Of a stretch of 64,000 nucleotides of DNA, positions 42,483-52,412 are shown in pieces. A model generated the notes under the pieces. That model made no database searches and was not told where the DNA came from. It worked only from the letters and a program-made list of their open reading frames with translations. The DNA is from Brachionus plicatilis. Taxonomy: Eukaryota > Rotifera > Eurotatoria > Ploima > Brachionidae. Location of the stretch: the NCBI GenBank assembly GCA_010279815.1, contig QEOQ01000389.1, positions 33,462-97,461 on the forward strand, given 5' to 3'. Position 1 is the stretch's first letter, and each line of letters starts with the position of its first letter. A program made the translations under genes and the position numbers.

Positions 42483-44606
42483 ATGTCCTCTGAAAATACC
42501 AACAGACGCATAAAACCCTTAGACCCTCAATTGGTAAATCGAATTGCAGCTGGCGAAATCATCCAGCGTCCCTTCAACGCCCTAAAAGAACTAATTGAAA
42601 ATTGTCTTGATGCTGGCGCCACCTCAATCAACATTCAAATCAAGGACGGAGGTCTTAAACTAATCCATATCAGCGACAATGGCTGCGGCATCGACAAAGA
42701 AGACTTGAAAATAGTCTGCGAACGCTTCACCACTTCCAAACTAAAAGAGTTCGAAGACTTGAAATCAATCAATACCTTTGGATTCCGGGGAGAAGCCCTT
42801 GCAAGTATAAGCCATGTGTCCAGACTAACCATCATTACCAAGACACAAGACAGCCCTTGTGCCTTCAAAGCAATCTATTCGGATGGCAAGCTGACTAAAG
42901 ATGGCATCAAACCTTGTGCAGCTGCTTCCACAGGCACCCAAATAATAGTCGAGGATTTATTCTACAATTCGTCTATAAGACGAAATGCCCTTAAGGGAGG
43001 TTCAGATGAATTTTCCAAAATTTATGAGGTAGTGTCCCGCTACGCAATCCACAACTACCATGTGGGCTTCTATTTAAAGCGCATTGGTGAATCGTCAATG
43101 GATTTGAAGACTCCTGGCTGTGCCAGTCGTACCATTGAAAATGAAAAGCATCTTCAAGATGTGATCGGAATTGTGCATGGTGCTGACTTAAAAAAGGAGC
43201 TTGAGAGAATCTCAATTGATTTTGATGAAAAGCTCAAATTTGACATGATGGCCTACATGACCAATTCACGATACAGCCAGCTTAAACAGCTGAATTTTAT
43301 TTTGTTTATCAATGAAAGACTGGTTGATTGTCAGCCGATCAAAAAGTCTCTGCAAAATTTGTTCCAAATGTACTTGCCAAAGTCAACTAACCCATTCATT
43401 TACATGAATTTGAGGATTGATGCCAAACATTTGGACGTAAACATTCACCCGACCAAGCACGAGGTCAGATTTTTGTATCAGGATGAGATTATAGGTCGGA
43501 TCGAAAAGAGTTTTGAGGAAAAACTGCTGGACTGTGGCACTTCGCGAAGTTATTATGTGAAAAATTTAACTCTGGAAACTTTTATTGGAACGTCGGACAG
43601 TCAAAAGTCAAAAAAAAAATCCGACAGTCAAGACTCAGAGACCAAAGAGCCAATTTATCCCTACCAATTGAGCCGCGTTGATTCCAAAGAAAGAAAGCTG
43701 GAGTCTTTTTTGCACCAAACTTCGTTGGATGACTCAATAAAGGCGATGAACAGAAGCAAGGCGTCAAGTCAGGAAAAGTGCAAATCTGTGCTGCGCGCAC
43801 AAAATTTGGAAAGGCTGTTTAATTTTAAAAGTTTGAGCGAGCTCAAGGAAGATGTTGAAAAGAAATCAAGCAAAAATTTAAAACAAGTACTAGATGATGT
43901 GAATTTTGTTGGCTGCATTGAAAGAGAGCTTGCACTGGTCCAACACCAGACCGGTCTTTACATTTTAAACACTCGCTTGCTTTCCGAAGAGCTCTTCTAC
44001 CAAATTTGCTTGTTTAACTTTGGAAACTTTGGTTATTTTCGTCTGTCCGAGCCGATTGATTTGTATGATTTAGCCTACATGGCGTTGAATGACCCTCGCA
44101 CCGAATGGACTGAAGAAGATGGTCCCAAAGAAAAGCTGGCTAAAAGATGCGCCAAATTTTTGTACTCAAAGTCCACTTTGTTAGATGACTATTTTTCCAT
44201 AAAAATAGCCAAAAAAGTCCAAGTCGATGCTGAAAATAAGTATCTTTTGGAAGCATTGCCTATGCTCATTGAAGACTATGAACCTGATTTGGTAGACTTG
44301 CCTCTTTTTGTTATTCGTTTGGCGACTGAAGTTGAATGGCAAAATGAAAAAGAGTGCTTTGATGGTATATCAAAAGAAATTGGCTACTTTTTTGCTATTA
44401 AAAATTTAAAGTATGAAGAAAATGTATGTGATATTGGTGCAAATTCAAGTCAAGGTAGTGACAAAAAGAATGAAAGTTGGATGATTGAACATGTATTGTA
44501 CAAGGCTTTTGTAAATATGCTCTTACCGTCTAGTGAAAATGAACAACAAATAATTTTCAAGCTAGTTGATTTATCTAAACTATATAGGGTTTTTGAAAGA
44601 TGCTAA
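42483..44606 (+). CDS. DNA mismatch repair protein MLH1
   Basis: A single exon of 707 residues. The N-terminal GHKL ATPase motifs are all present: LVNRIAAGEIIQRP, KELIENCLDAGAT (E36 and N40), ISDNGCGI (65-70) and the lid INTFGFRGEALASISH (97-112). The transducer domain carries NVNIHPTKHEVRF-type sequence (DVNIHPTKHEVRFLYQDEI). A Ser/Lys linker follows, then the PMS2-binding C-terminal domain. The protein ends KLYRVFERC; the terminal F-E-R-C is the hallmark of MLH1, contributing a metal site in the MutL-alpha endonuclease. Poly-A AATAAA lies at 44647-44652. Codons are GC-richer than the flanks. No introns, unlike most animal MLH1 genes. Confidence 0.95.
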   Translation: MSSENTNRRIKPLDPQLVNRIAAGEIIQRPFNALKELIENCLDAGATSINIQIKDGGLKLIHISDNGCGIDKEDLKIVCERFTTSKLKEFEDLKSINTFGFRGEALASISHVSRLTIITKTQDSPCAFKAIYSDGKLTKDGIKPCAAASTGTQIIVEDLFYNSSIRRNALKGGSDEFSKIYEVVSRYAIHNYHVGFYLKRIGESSMDLKTPGCASRTIENEKHLQDVIGIVHGADLKKELERISIDFDEKLKFDMMAYMTNSRYSQLKQLNFILFINERLVDCQPIKKSLQNLFQMYLPKSTNPFIYMNLRIDAKHLDVNIHPTKHEVRFLYQDEIIGRIEKSFEEKLLDCGTSRSYYVKNLTLETFIGTSDSQKSKKKSDSQDSETKEPIYPYQLSRVDSKERKLESFLHQTSLDDSIKAMNRSKASSQEKCKSVLRAQNLERLFNFKSLSELKEDVEKKSSKNLKQVLDDVNFVGCIERELALVQHQTGLYILNTRLLSEELFYQICLFNFGNFGYFRLSEPIDLYDLAYMALNDPRTEWTEEDGPKEKLAKRCAKFLYSKSTLLDDYFSIKIAKKVQVDAENKYLLEALPMLIEDYEPDLVDLPLFVIRLATEVEWQNEKECFDGISKEIGYFFAIKNLKYEENVCDIGANSSQGSDKKNESWMIEHVLYKAFVNMLLPSSENEQQIIFKLVDLSKLYRVFERC

Positions 44607-44659
44607 TAATTCATTTATTTATATTAGATCCAGTTTGTAAATTAAAAATAAATCGTATT

Positions 44660-45035
44660 AAAATTTTTTATTGAAATTTTTATTTGAGATTTACTGAAGT
44701 GCTAAAATGGATGATTTTTATGATAATAACTACGCAATTTTACAATTACTTGCGTTTATTGATGTGAAATTATGAGAATTTACCTTATGTTTAATAGAAC
44801 CATTTTTGGCACATTTTGGTAGAAGTAATTCTACTTATTCACAACTGTAATAGTAAAAAAATTACATCTATGGTGGTGATTCATAGACCCATTTTTGTTC
44901 TAGAACATTAATATGCTTTAGTAATCCAAAAAATTCATTAGTAAGCAGCAATCAATATTTATGTGATTTATATAGCATCGATTATTTTTATATCTCATAT
45001 TAATTAAATTAGTTTTATTACTTTATTTTTAAATA
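44660..45035. other. Intergenic, no supported gene
   Basis: AT-rich DNA; nothing recognised. Confidence 0.4.
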
Positions 45036-45039
45036 TTTC

Positions 45040-45310
45040 ATATAAATACCATTTTGCATATACATTTTGCAACTCCATTTTAGTTTTATAATTTGCATTG
45101 ATTTTTAAAGCCTCGGGAAAAGTAGCTGGAAAACGAGAATGGTAAAGAGTTATTTCGAGATTTCTGATAGCTGCTTCATCGATAAATATGTAATCTTTAA
45201 AATCATGGTTCTGATCAGTTAAAACACCAACTAAACCTTTGTATTTTCTGTTCTCCAGTTAATAAAGGGGTCCTCTTAGTTCTCCTATTTCTCAATCCTT
45301 AAAATTGAAG
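45040..45310 (-). pseudogene. Tc1/mariner transposase remnant (first catalytic Asp region)
   Basis: The minus strand reads RTPLLTGEQKIQRFSW and, after a frameshift, GLVGVLTDQNHDFKDYIFID with EAAIRNLEITLYHSRF and MELQNVYAKW. The F-x-D-x-I-F-x-D-E context is the first catalytic block of Tc1/mariner transposases, and the trailing v-x-x-W resembles k-v-x-V-W-G. It is a dead fragment. Confidence 0.5.
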
Positions 45311-45845
45311 CTAACTATATTTAATTATTTATAAAAATAATTTAGCAATCTATTTTAAAACGATATAATCGAATAAATCTGTGGGAGACTTGAACTCCGA
45401 ATATATCTTGAATTCCAAGTTTCCATTTTTTTATTTTGGATGATTCCTTAAAACTTTTTAAATATTTTTCTAATCAAAATTAAAAAAAATTTACAATGAT
45501 AATTTTCTTTTATAAGTATTTAATATATGATGTTAAGTAAAGCTAAGTATTAACAGTAAAATCTACTAATTTGTAATGTTATGTATTATTGATTAAAAAA
45601 ATAAGCAATCAAATATAATAAAAGCGAATTTTAATCAATTTATAACGCTTTTGTTGACTTCATTTGTTAGAGTCACGATCAAAACAGCAAAAGCTTTCTT
45701 TTTGAATTAAGAAAAAGTGTTTCAACGCATATTCATATTTTTTAATTTCAATTTTTTTTAATCAGATAACCTGTTAGATGCCTGTTAACTGCTATGGTCA
45801 TGTTCTTTCTCACTTCTGAAAACAATAACATCGTCACTTCGGTGC

Positions 45846-45865
45846 ACTGTGTCCATGGACACAGT
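45846..45865. repeat. 20-bp perfect palindrome
   Basis: actgtgtccatggacacagt is its own reverse complement, in a short GC-richer patch. Chance occurrence is unlikely, but function is unknown. Confidence 0.7.
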
Positions 45866-45999
45866 CCACCTCTCAATTTATCTATTTTAAATAAAATAAA
45901 TCTCATTTCCATCTTGAATATTATTACCTATTATAATGTTATTGAAATTCTAATTTTAAAATATATTTAAAAATATAAAAATTTCCCAGATATAAGCTG

Positions 46000-46135
46000 A
46001 TGTCAGCTGATATGAGGAAAGTTTAAAAAAAAATGATACCAACTGATATCAGTTCAGCTGATATCAGATCATTTCATTTGATATCATTTGATATTATATG
46101 ATATGATGTGATAAGTTAATTTCCGGCACTGTATC
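46000..46135. repeat. Cluster of TGATATCA-type palindromes
   Basis: cagctgatatcag/tgatatca units recur at least four times at 46000-46100. The block ends with ccggcactgta, which resembles a hAT terminus (CAGTGCCGG in complement). The opposite end was not located. Confidence 0.45.
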
Positions 46136-46139
46136 TTAT

Positions 46140-47058
46140 TGAAAGAAATCTTAAACATTTGAATCAAATCACCTCGAAGTCTTCTTATTCTGAAATCATT
46201 TAAAACTTAGTTTCAATAAACGCTATGAATAAACTAGACTTTGCAAACTAAAATAAATTGACAAAAAACAACTTACCTTTTTTTAAAATAATTTCTGGTA
46301 ATTTTTCGATTTTTAAATATTGAAAAATTATAGGCTTTAGCTTTTTAGTAAAGAATATGAAGTTAACTATTAAGATGTTTTTTAACTTCTTAATTATTTA
46401 AAAATCGAAAAAATTTCAAAAACTACCTAAAATGGGCAAAATAAAACTTGCTCAAAATTGTATTTTTGATTTATTTTACCAAAAATTATCAATGTTCACT
46501 TTTTTATCCTTTTAAGTTCAACTTAAATTATCGTAATTTATCTTTAAATTACGCAAAAAAATTGTGTCGTAGCACTTTTTTAAATAAACATAAATGCCAC
46601 TTTGTTATAAATGAAGGATAATCTTATAAAACATAAATTATATTTTCAATGAGCATGACGCAAAAATTTCATAGATTTATTTAAATGGTATAAAAGCATT
46701 TTCAATTAAAAAATTTAGAGCTCATTAAGGTAAAATACGGTACAAACTAAAAGTAACTTATATATTCGTCTATATATATTAATGTTTTTGTTCAAATAAG
46801 CAAATTTTTAAATAAGCAAGCAAATATTGGCAATAATTTCGACTGTTGGTACAAATTAATTTCCTTGAAAAAAGCATGAATTAAATTGCTATATTTTTGA
46901 ATTAAATGAGGAGTTAAACAAGTTTTTATTTTGACTTCAAATTCTTGTCAGGAAATAAATTTTTAGACATTTATTGATTAAAAAAAATTTTATTTTTAAT
47001 GTTTTTTTAATTTTTTTTTAAAATTTGTTTCTGTGTGCTTATTTTTTTCTAAGTTTAC
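46140..47058. other. Intergenic, no supported gene
   Basis: AT-rich DNA. Inverted short repeats around 46300-46420 (ttttcgatttttaaatattg and its near complement) suggest another degraded foldback. Confidence 0.35.
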
Positions 47059-47067
47059 ATGCATTAT

Positions 47068-47915
47068 TAGTGTTGGTAATTGACTCCAATCGATTGACAA
47101 ATTTAATAAATCGATTAATTTTTTTTAGTCGATTATTATTTTAGTCGACTATTAAATCAAATAATATTTTCTAGATGACTACAATACTTCTAAATTATCT
47201 CGAAATTAAAATTTAGGAAAGCAAAAAATATTTTTTTTAATAAAAAAGGCTTTTTAATTGATTTAAAATTTAAGATTTAAAGCAAAATAAAAAATATTTT
47301 ATAAATAATATTTTTTGCTTTCCTAACTTTTAATTTCGAGATAAATTAGAAGTATTATAGTCATCTAGAAAAAATTATTCGATTTAAAAGTCCACTAAAA
47401 AAGATTAGTCGATTTAATAGTTGACTGAAAAAATTAATCGATTTACAGTGGTGATTTCATAACAGAATTTTACGAAAAATTACGTAAAATACCGTAAATT
47501 AACCAAATTTTACCACATTTTACGTAAATTAACGTAAAATCCGAAAAGTGAAAAAGAAGTATTTTACGAAAAATTACGTAAATTTTCAGGATTTTGGGAT
47601 AATTTTGGTAAATTTGGTAAAATTAAAAACGGCCAATTCAAAATTCAAAATTTTTTGAAAAAATGTCTTTTTTTTCCAAAAATCGAAAATTTATGAAAGC
47701 TTTTTTTTCATAAATTGGTCAAAAAAATAGATATTTTTAAATTGTTATAAAAAAAGCTTTCTTAAATTTTCGATTTTTGGAAAAAAAAGACATTTTTTTC
47801 AAAAAATTTTGAATTTTGAATTGGTCGTTTTTTATTTATAGTCGACTTAAAAAAATTGTCGATTTAAAATTAGTCGATTATTGAATCGATTATTGATAAT
47901 CGATTGCCAACACTA
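47068..47915. mobile_element. hAT-type non-autonomous element, 848 bp
   Basis: The ends read TAGTGTTGGTAATTGAC at 47068 and mirrored TAGTGTTGGCAATCGAT at 47915. The exact 8-bp duplication tgcattat lies at 47060-47067 and 47916-47923. Subterminal regions are packed with TCGATTA/TAGTCGA motifs. Inside are two nested palindromes: arms about 47170-47225 versus 47305-47365, and about 47630-47705 versus 47750-47828. No ORF is present. Confidence 0.8.
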
Positions 47916-47923
47916 TGCATTAT

Positions 47924-48075
47924 TCAACCTCAGCCTTTTTTAAGTAAATAATTTTTTTAAATTAAATAAATAAAAAGTAGCTATAAACTATTTATTAATT
48001 TTGCAAATGACAAAGAATTTTAAATTATTAAGACAAGTCTTTAATATAGACGCTGTTGAAAAAAATTAATATTAT
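47924..48075. other. 3' flank of VDAC gene
   Basis: A short AT-rich spacer between the hAT element and the VDAC stop codon. It includes the VDAC 3' UTR on the minus strand. Confidence 0.4.
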
Positions 48076-49264
48076 TTAAGCATTCAATTCCAAACCGAGA
48101 CCCAATTTATGGCCACCACCATTGATATTTTTGGCATCGATTAAAGTGGACAAAACCAATTTGACACCTTCAAATGAAAAAATAAATTCAACTTACATTA
48201 TAAAGTAACTTAATTTTACCATCTCTTAATTGTTGACTGTAGGCTAAACCGATCTGACTCAAGTTGTTAACTTTAGCTTGAACAGACGCAGTTTTGTGCA
48301 ATTGTTGCTTAGCGGCCAAAGCAAATCTAGCTTGATTGTTAACTGAAGACCATGACAAAGAAACACCCATATCAAGATCACTGTTAATGCGTTGGTAGAT
48401 CGAGCCACCGACTTCAGTTCCATCATTTACATTGGTGTGCAAAGTAAAGTCATTTCCTTGGTATCCAACAGCGAAGTTGCTTCTAGTCAATTGGGACTTG
48501 GCACTATCGAAGGTGGTTTGCAAGCCAAACAGCCATCCCAAATGACCGACCACAACGGAACTGTGGACAACTGGTCCTGAAAGATCCAAATCAACATCTG
48601 TATTAAACAAAAATTTATCGTGTTTGTACGATGTTTTGAGAACGCCAGTTTTTTTTCTATTTTCAAAAATATTTTTAAAATTAAATTTTTTTTTTTTGTT
48701 TTAGTACCCCTTAGCTGAATAACTAAATCTTAACCTAGCATTGAAATTGTTGGAAAATTTGTAAGCTATGCTTATATTAAGCGCTTCCTTGGCCTCCGAT
48801 GCTTCTTTATTTTCTAAATAAACAAAATACTTTCTAGCTTAACGAATACTAAAACATTTGAAAAAAATCCAAGACCAAAATTTACCCAGATGCCGGCGAA
48901 AAAGAGGTGTCCAAGCCTACTTTGAGGCCTTGGGTCAGCTTGTCTTCAAGAGTGATCTCAGACTTGAGAATGTTGTCAGTGTTCCATTTTTCAACAAAAG
49001 TCAAACCTTGGGAAGCTGACTTGTACTTGGCCTCTAAGGTGGCCAAAGATTTTTGAAAGTCAATGTTGTGTTCACCAGTAATGTTGAAGTCAATGTTATT
49101 CTGGGTTTTGGTTTTTACGTCAAGCTTGACAGTTCCGTAATCTTTAGAAATAAAGAGTTTTTTTTATATTTTAAATTTAAATAGAAAGATTCTCTTTTAC
49201 TGTATCCCTTGTTGAAAAGATCTTTGGCTGTTTTGCCTAAGTCAGAGTATTGCGGTGGAGCCAT
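48076..49264 (-). CDS. Voltage-dependent anion channel (mitochondrial porin)
   Basis: Minus-strand exons 49264-49201, 49141-48886, 48656-48220 and 48167-48076 join with GT-AG introns to 282 residues, the usual VDAC size. The protein starts [20 protein letters not shown] (N-terminal pore helix) and continues [15 protein letters not shown]. It carries the eukaryotic porin signature [20 protein letters not shown] and ends [16 protein letters not shown]. It forms the 19-strand outer-membrane channel for metabolites. Between exons 2 and 3, a further 126-nt frame (48833-48708) has proper splice sites and symmetric phase 2 ends; see the separate entry. Codon use is GC-richer than surroundings, as expected for an abundant protein. 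Confidence 0.93.
48708..48833 (-). CDS. Candidate alternative cassette exon of VDAC
   Basis: Acceptor AAGCTAG| at 48834 and donor |GTACTA at 48707 bound 126 nt (42 codons) with phase 2 at both ends, so inclusion keeps the VDAC frame. The encoded [20 protein letters not shown] plus [16 protein letters not shown] resembles a VDAC strand-turn-strand. In particular it resembles the following exon's [20 protein letters not shown], suggesting duplication of one beta hairpin. Skipping gives the canonical 282-residue protein; inclusion would give 324. It could also be an intronic relic. Confidence 0.5.
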
Positions 49265-49868
49265 TTTAAATTTTTTCTCTCAAATTCTAAATGAAAAAAA
49301 GGAAAAATCATCACATGTATTATAAATGATTTCTAGTCGAAATTTTACATCAACCAAAAACAACGCTTTGATGCTTTAGATTTTATACATTGCAGCTGCA
49401 ATATCTATATAATTCGTATAAAAACAAGTAGTAAATGAGAAAAGCTATTCTTTTGATAAATTAATAATTCTCTACTTTTGCAATATAATGCATTAGTACA
49501 CAGCTATTTTTGAAGCTGGTGTATTTACAATGCTAGAGAAAAAGTATACTTGAATTATGGGTGGGTTTTTTTTGCTTAAAATTTTCCGTGCAATAAATTT
49601 TGATAATAATAGACACAAAAAAGGCAATTTTCAAGATTTTCTCTAATTGTTGTCATACCCTGAACTTATTATAAATTAAATTCAAAATGCAACTCTATGG
49701 TTACTATTTGAAATAAAAGGAATTGAAAAAATTTAAATTAACAAAAATGCTCTGAAATCAAATTTATTTTTGGCCAAAATTCTATTTCAAGTTTTGAAAA
49801 CTAGAATATGTTTTGTAGAAATTTAAGAGAAAAACTGCAAATTTAAAAAAACTTTAGCTCTGATTAGA
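49265..49868. other. VDAC upstream region
   Basis: AT-rich, containing the VDAC promoter on the minus strand. No distinctive element was recognised. Confidence 0.4.
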
Positions 49869-49869
49869 T

Positions 49870-50144
49870 AATCGCCGAATTTACCCTTGGATAAAAAGAG
49901 ATGACTTTATTAATATGCGATTATTACATAGGAAGTTTAGTAAAAAAAGTTTTAAAAACTGCTAATTTTATTTTTTAATTATTAAGATATTCGCTTTGCT
50001 GATTTCTCCAGATCTAGACTTATGCCTTTTTTATACTAAATAGCCCTATATAAACTCAACTATTGCTCGATCCGATAGCATTGAATTGTCTGACAACTTC
50101 AGTTAATTGGTGAATTTTGATCACTTTTCACAAAGTTGGCAAAA
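49870..50144. repeat. Dispersed repeat, forward copy (pair with 59251-59587)
   Basis: A 275-bp sequence from aatcgccgaatttaccctt to the tttcacaaagttggcaaaa end. It recurs in inverted orientation at 59251-59587 with moderate divergence. No ORF and no clear terminal repeats; type unknown. Confidence 0.7.
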
Positions 50145-50177
50145 TATTTTTTAATTGTGAGAAATCAGCTTTTTTAA

Positions 50178-51066
50178 CATTAGAAAGCCCATAGGGTCTT
50201 TCTGACACTTTTTGTCCATTCTAAAGACTATAACTTTTTTTTAATTTTTTTATTTGACTTAATTCTTTCTAGACTCAAATACTACATAAAAATGAATAAA
50301 TTAATTATGTTTTTGAATAAAAAAAATTTTATTTTCTCGCAAAAAAAAAAATATTAATAAGACCGACGGATCTTTCTGACCCGACTTATAGATTGTATTG
50401 TAAAAATAAAAAAAAAAATTTCTTTCACTTATTAATGTTCTAATTACACTAAAATAAGTTTGTAAATATAAGATTTAACTATTCAAAGATGCCGATTAGG
50501 ATATCTGCTCAAAAAGCCCTTGAATTTCTAAGGAACGCTGATGATACCCAGTCAGTGACTTCAGACCAGAATGATGATGATTTCGCTGATGTTGACGATT
50601 CCGAAGATGACTCAGATAATGAATTTGAAGTTTGTTCTGATGGTGATGATGATGTTGATGATGATGAGGTTGAAAGACACAAAATTTAGAAAATTCATCG
50701 GCCAAAACAAGTTCACCTAAAACACCAAATACTCCGAGTACTCCATCTTCTTTCAGAAAACGTGTCGCCAATTCAGCCACTACGACAACGCCACCATCGT
50801 CAAAAAAATCAATAAACAGTGATAGAAAAAAATGCCAGATTAGATTGTGCAATGAGAACAAGTCAAAATTTACTTGTAATGATTGCGGAAAAACGACTTG
50901 TGGGACATGTTTACATGAGATGGCTGAAAGAGCAATGTGTAAGAGATGTCATGATTCAAAATCTAAATAGTTTTTTTTATGCTTTTGAATAAAATAACAA
51001 GAATTTTAACATTTAATCTTTGACTTTTAAAAAACGGGTCAGAAAGACCCGACGGGCTTTCTAGTG
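50178..51066. mobile_element. Internally deleted piggyBac-type element, 889 bp
   Basis: The ends read CATTAGAAAGCCCATAGGGT at 50178 and mirrored CACTAGAAAGCCCGTCGGGT at 51066. TTAA flanks both sides (50174-50177, 51067-51070), the piggyBac target. The ...CTAGAAAG core matches piggyBac-family ends. The interior keeps the two ends of a transposase ORF but not the catalytic core. Confidence 0.85.
50489..50969 (+). pseudogene. piggyBac transposase: acidic N-terminus and cysteine-rich C-terminus only
   Basis: An ATG at 50489 opens MPIRISAQKALEFLRNADDT and continues as a very acidic stretch (DDSEDDSDNEF ... DDDVDDDEV), typical of piggyBac N-termini. After a frame change at about 50680 the reading continues SSAKTSSPKTPNTPSTPSS and ends in CQIRLC, FTCNDCGKTTCGTC and MCKRCH, a C-terminal cross-brace zinc domain like that which binds piggyBac ends. 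The RNase H-like DDD domain (roughly 350 residues) is missing, so the product cannot transpose DNA. It could still bind element ends if translated; that is inference. Confidence 0.7.
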
Positions 51067-51074
51067 TTAAAAAG

Positions 51075-52412
51075 CATTTTAAAGCTTTCATATTTTATTT
51101 TCATGGAAAATTTTTTTTTTTATTTAAGCTATGGTAAGCCTGATTTTAATTTTTAAAAATTTTCGGGCATGTCTTGCTATTCACATAGCGAATCATACTA
51201 AATTTTTGTACCATTGTACCATTATACACCAATTCTTATATTTAATATTCAAAAGCATCATTGGCACAAGAATAAAAAGAAAAGATAAATTTTTCTGGAG
51301 GAAAATATACAATTAACTAATAAAAAATCTTACTTTTAGCAGTAATCTAATATGCTATAAAATTTAAAAATTTCTCAGTTCAATTTCGTAGTAATTTTTT
51401 AAGAAAATGGAATTCATCGAGTCAACAAATGAAAAAAGGTGAGAATTATTATTTAGGGGTTATTGTAAAGATAGGATCATAAATTTTTATTAATTTAAAT
51501 CTTGATATTTCTTATTTTTCTGATTATTTCCTTTAATATGAAAGTAGGATTATTTTATTCCAATTAAAATTCACTTCAAAAAGAGATATTTATTTTAGCT
51601 CACAAATCGCTCATTCTACATTTAAATTAATTAGTATTTTCGAAATACTAATTAATTATTTTTTTATCCTACCACTTTCTATCCTACCAGATATTTTAAA
51701 AAGGTAATAAAACACTGATATACACATTTTATTTTATTTTCCATTTTTTATGTTGAATAATTAAAAGCGTTCACTTACAATTTTTTTTTAAGATTTTAAT
51801 GGGTAACTGGATATTGTTTCTAAAACAAGAATGGCATTTTTAACCCTTGTAAAATTCAAAATGAGATATAATTTGTTAACTAAAAAAAATTTTGATTTAG
51901 GGGTAAATAAGGGCTGAAATTTTACTTTGTTCTTTATTAATATATTTAAAATTTTCCGATTACAAAATAGTAAACGATCTTTGAAAATTATTTTAAAATT
52001 ATTTTTGAACATTTTATTGATTAGATTAGATATTTAGGATACATGACCAAAAGAGACTTTATATTATCGATTATAAATTTTTTTAAAAAAAATAATTTTT
52101 CTAAGGTGGATATCAATCTTTGATCTAAATATTCAAGTTAAAATAACCAGAAAATTTTTTTTAGCCGAAATACTACTTTAAAATTAAAATATGATTTCTT
52201 TTTATTAAACAGACATCAAATTTAGAATTATACATTAAAATTTATTGATTAAATTCTATGAAAAACATTTAATGTTTTGTTAATATTGTATTAAAATTTT
52301 TTATCCGACTGTTGACTTTAATATTTCAATTTTTCTAATTAACTCATTTATTTTTTCAGACCTTTGTATTAAAAATTAAGTTTAAAATAAAAAAATTTCT
52401 TTTAAAATAATT
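51075..52412. other. Intergenic, no supported gene
   Basis: AT-rich DNA. A 15-bp-arm hairpin (aattaattagtattt, loop tcg) lies at 51625-51657. The open frame at 51788-52012 minus has no recognisable features. Confidence 0.4.

Noticed and set aside
50489..50861. His-rich minus-strand ORF (HHHQHHHHHQ)
   Set aside because: It is the complement of the Asp-rich piggyBac N-terminus.
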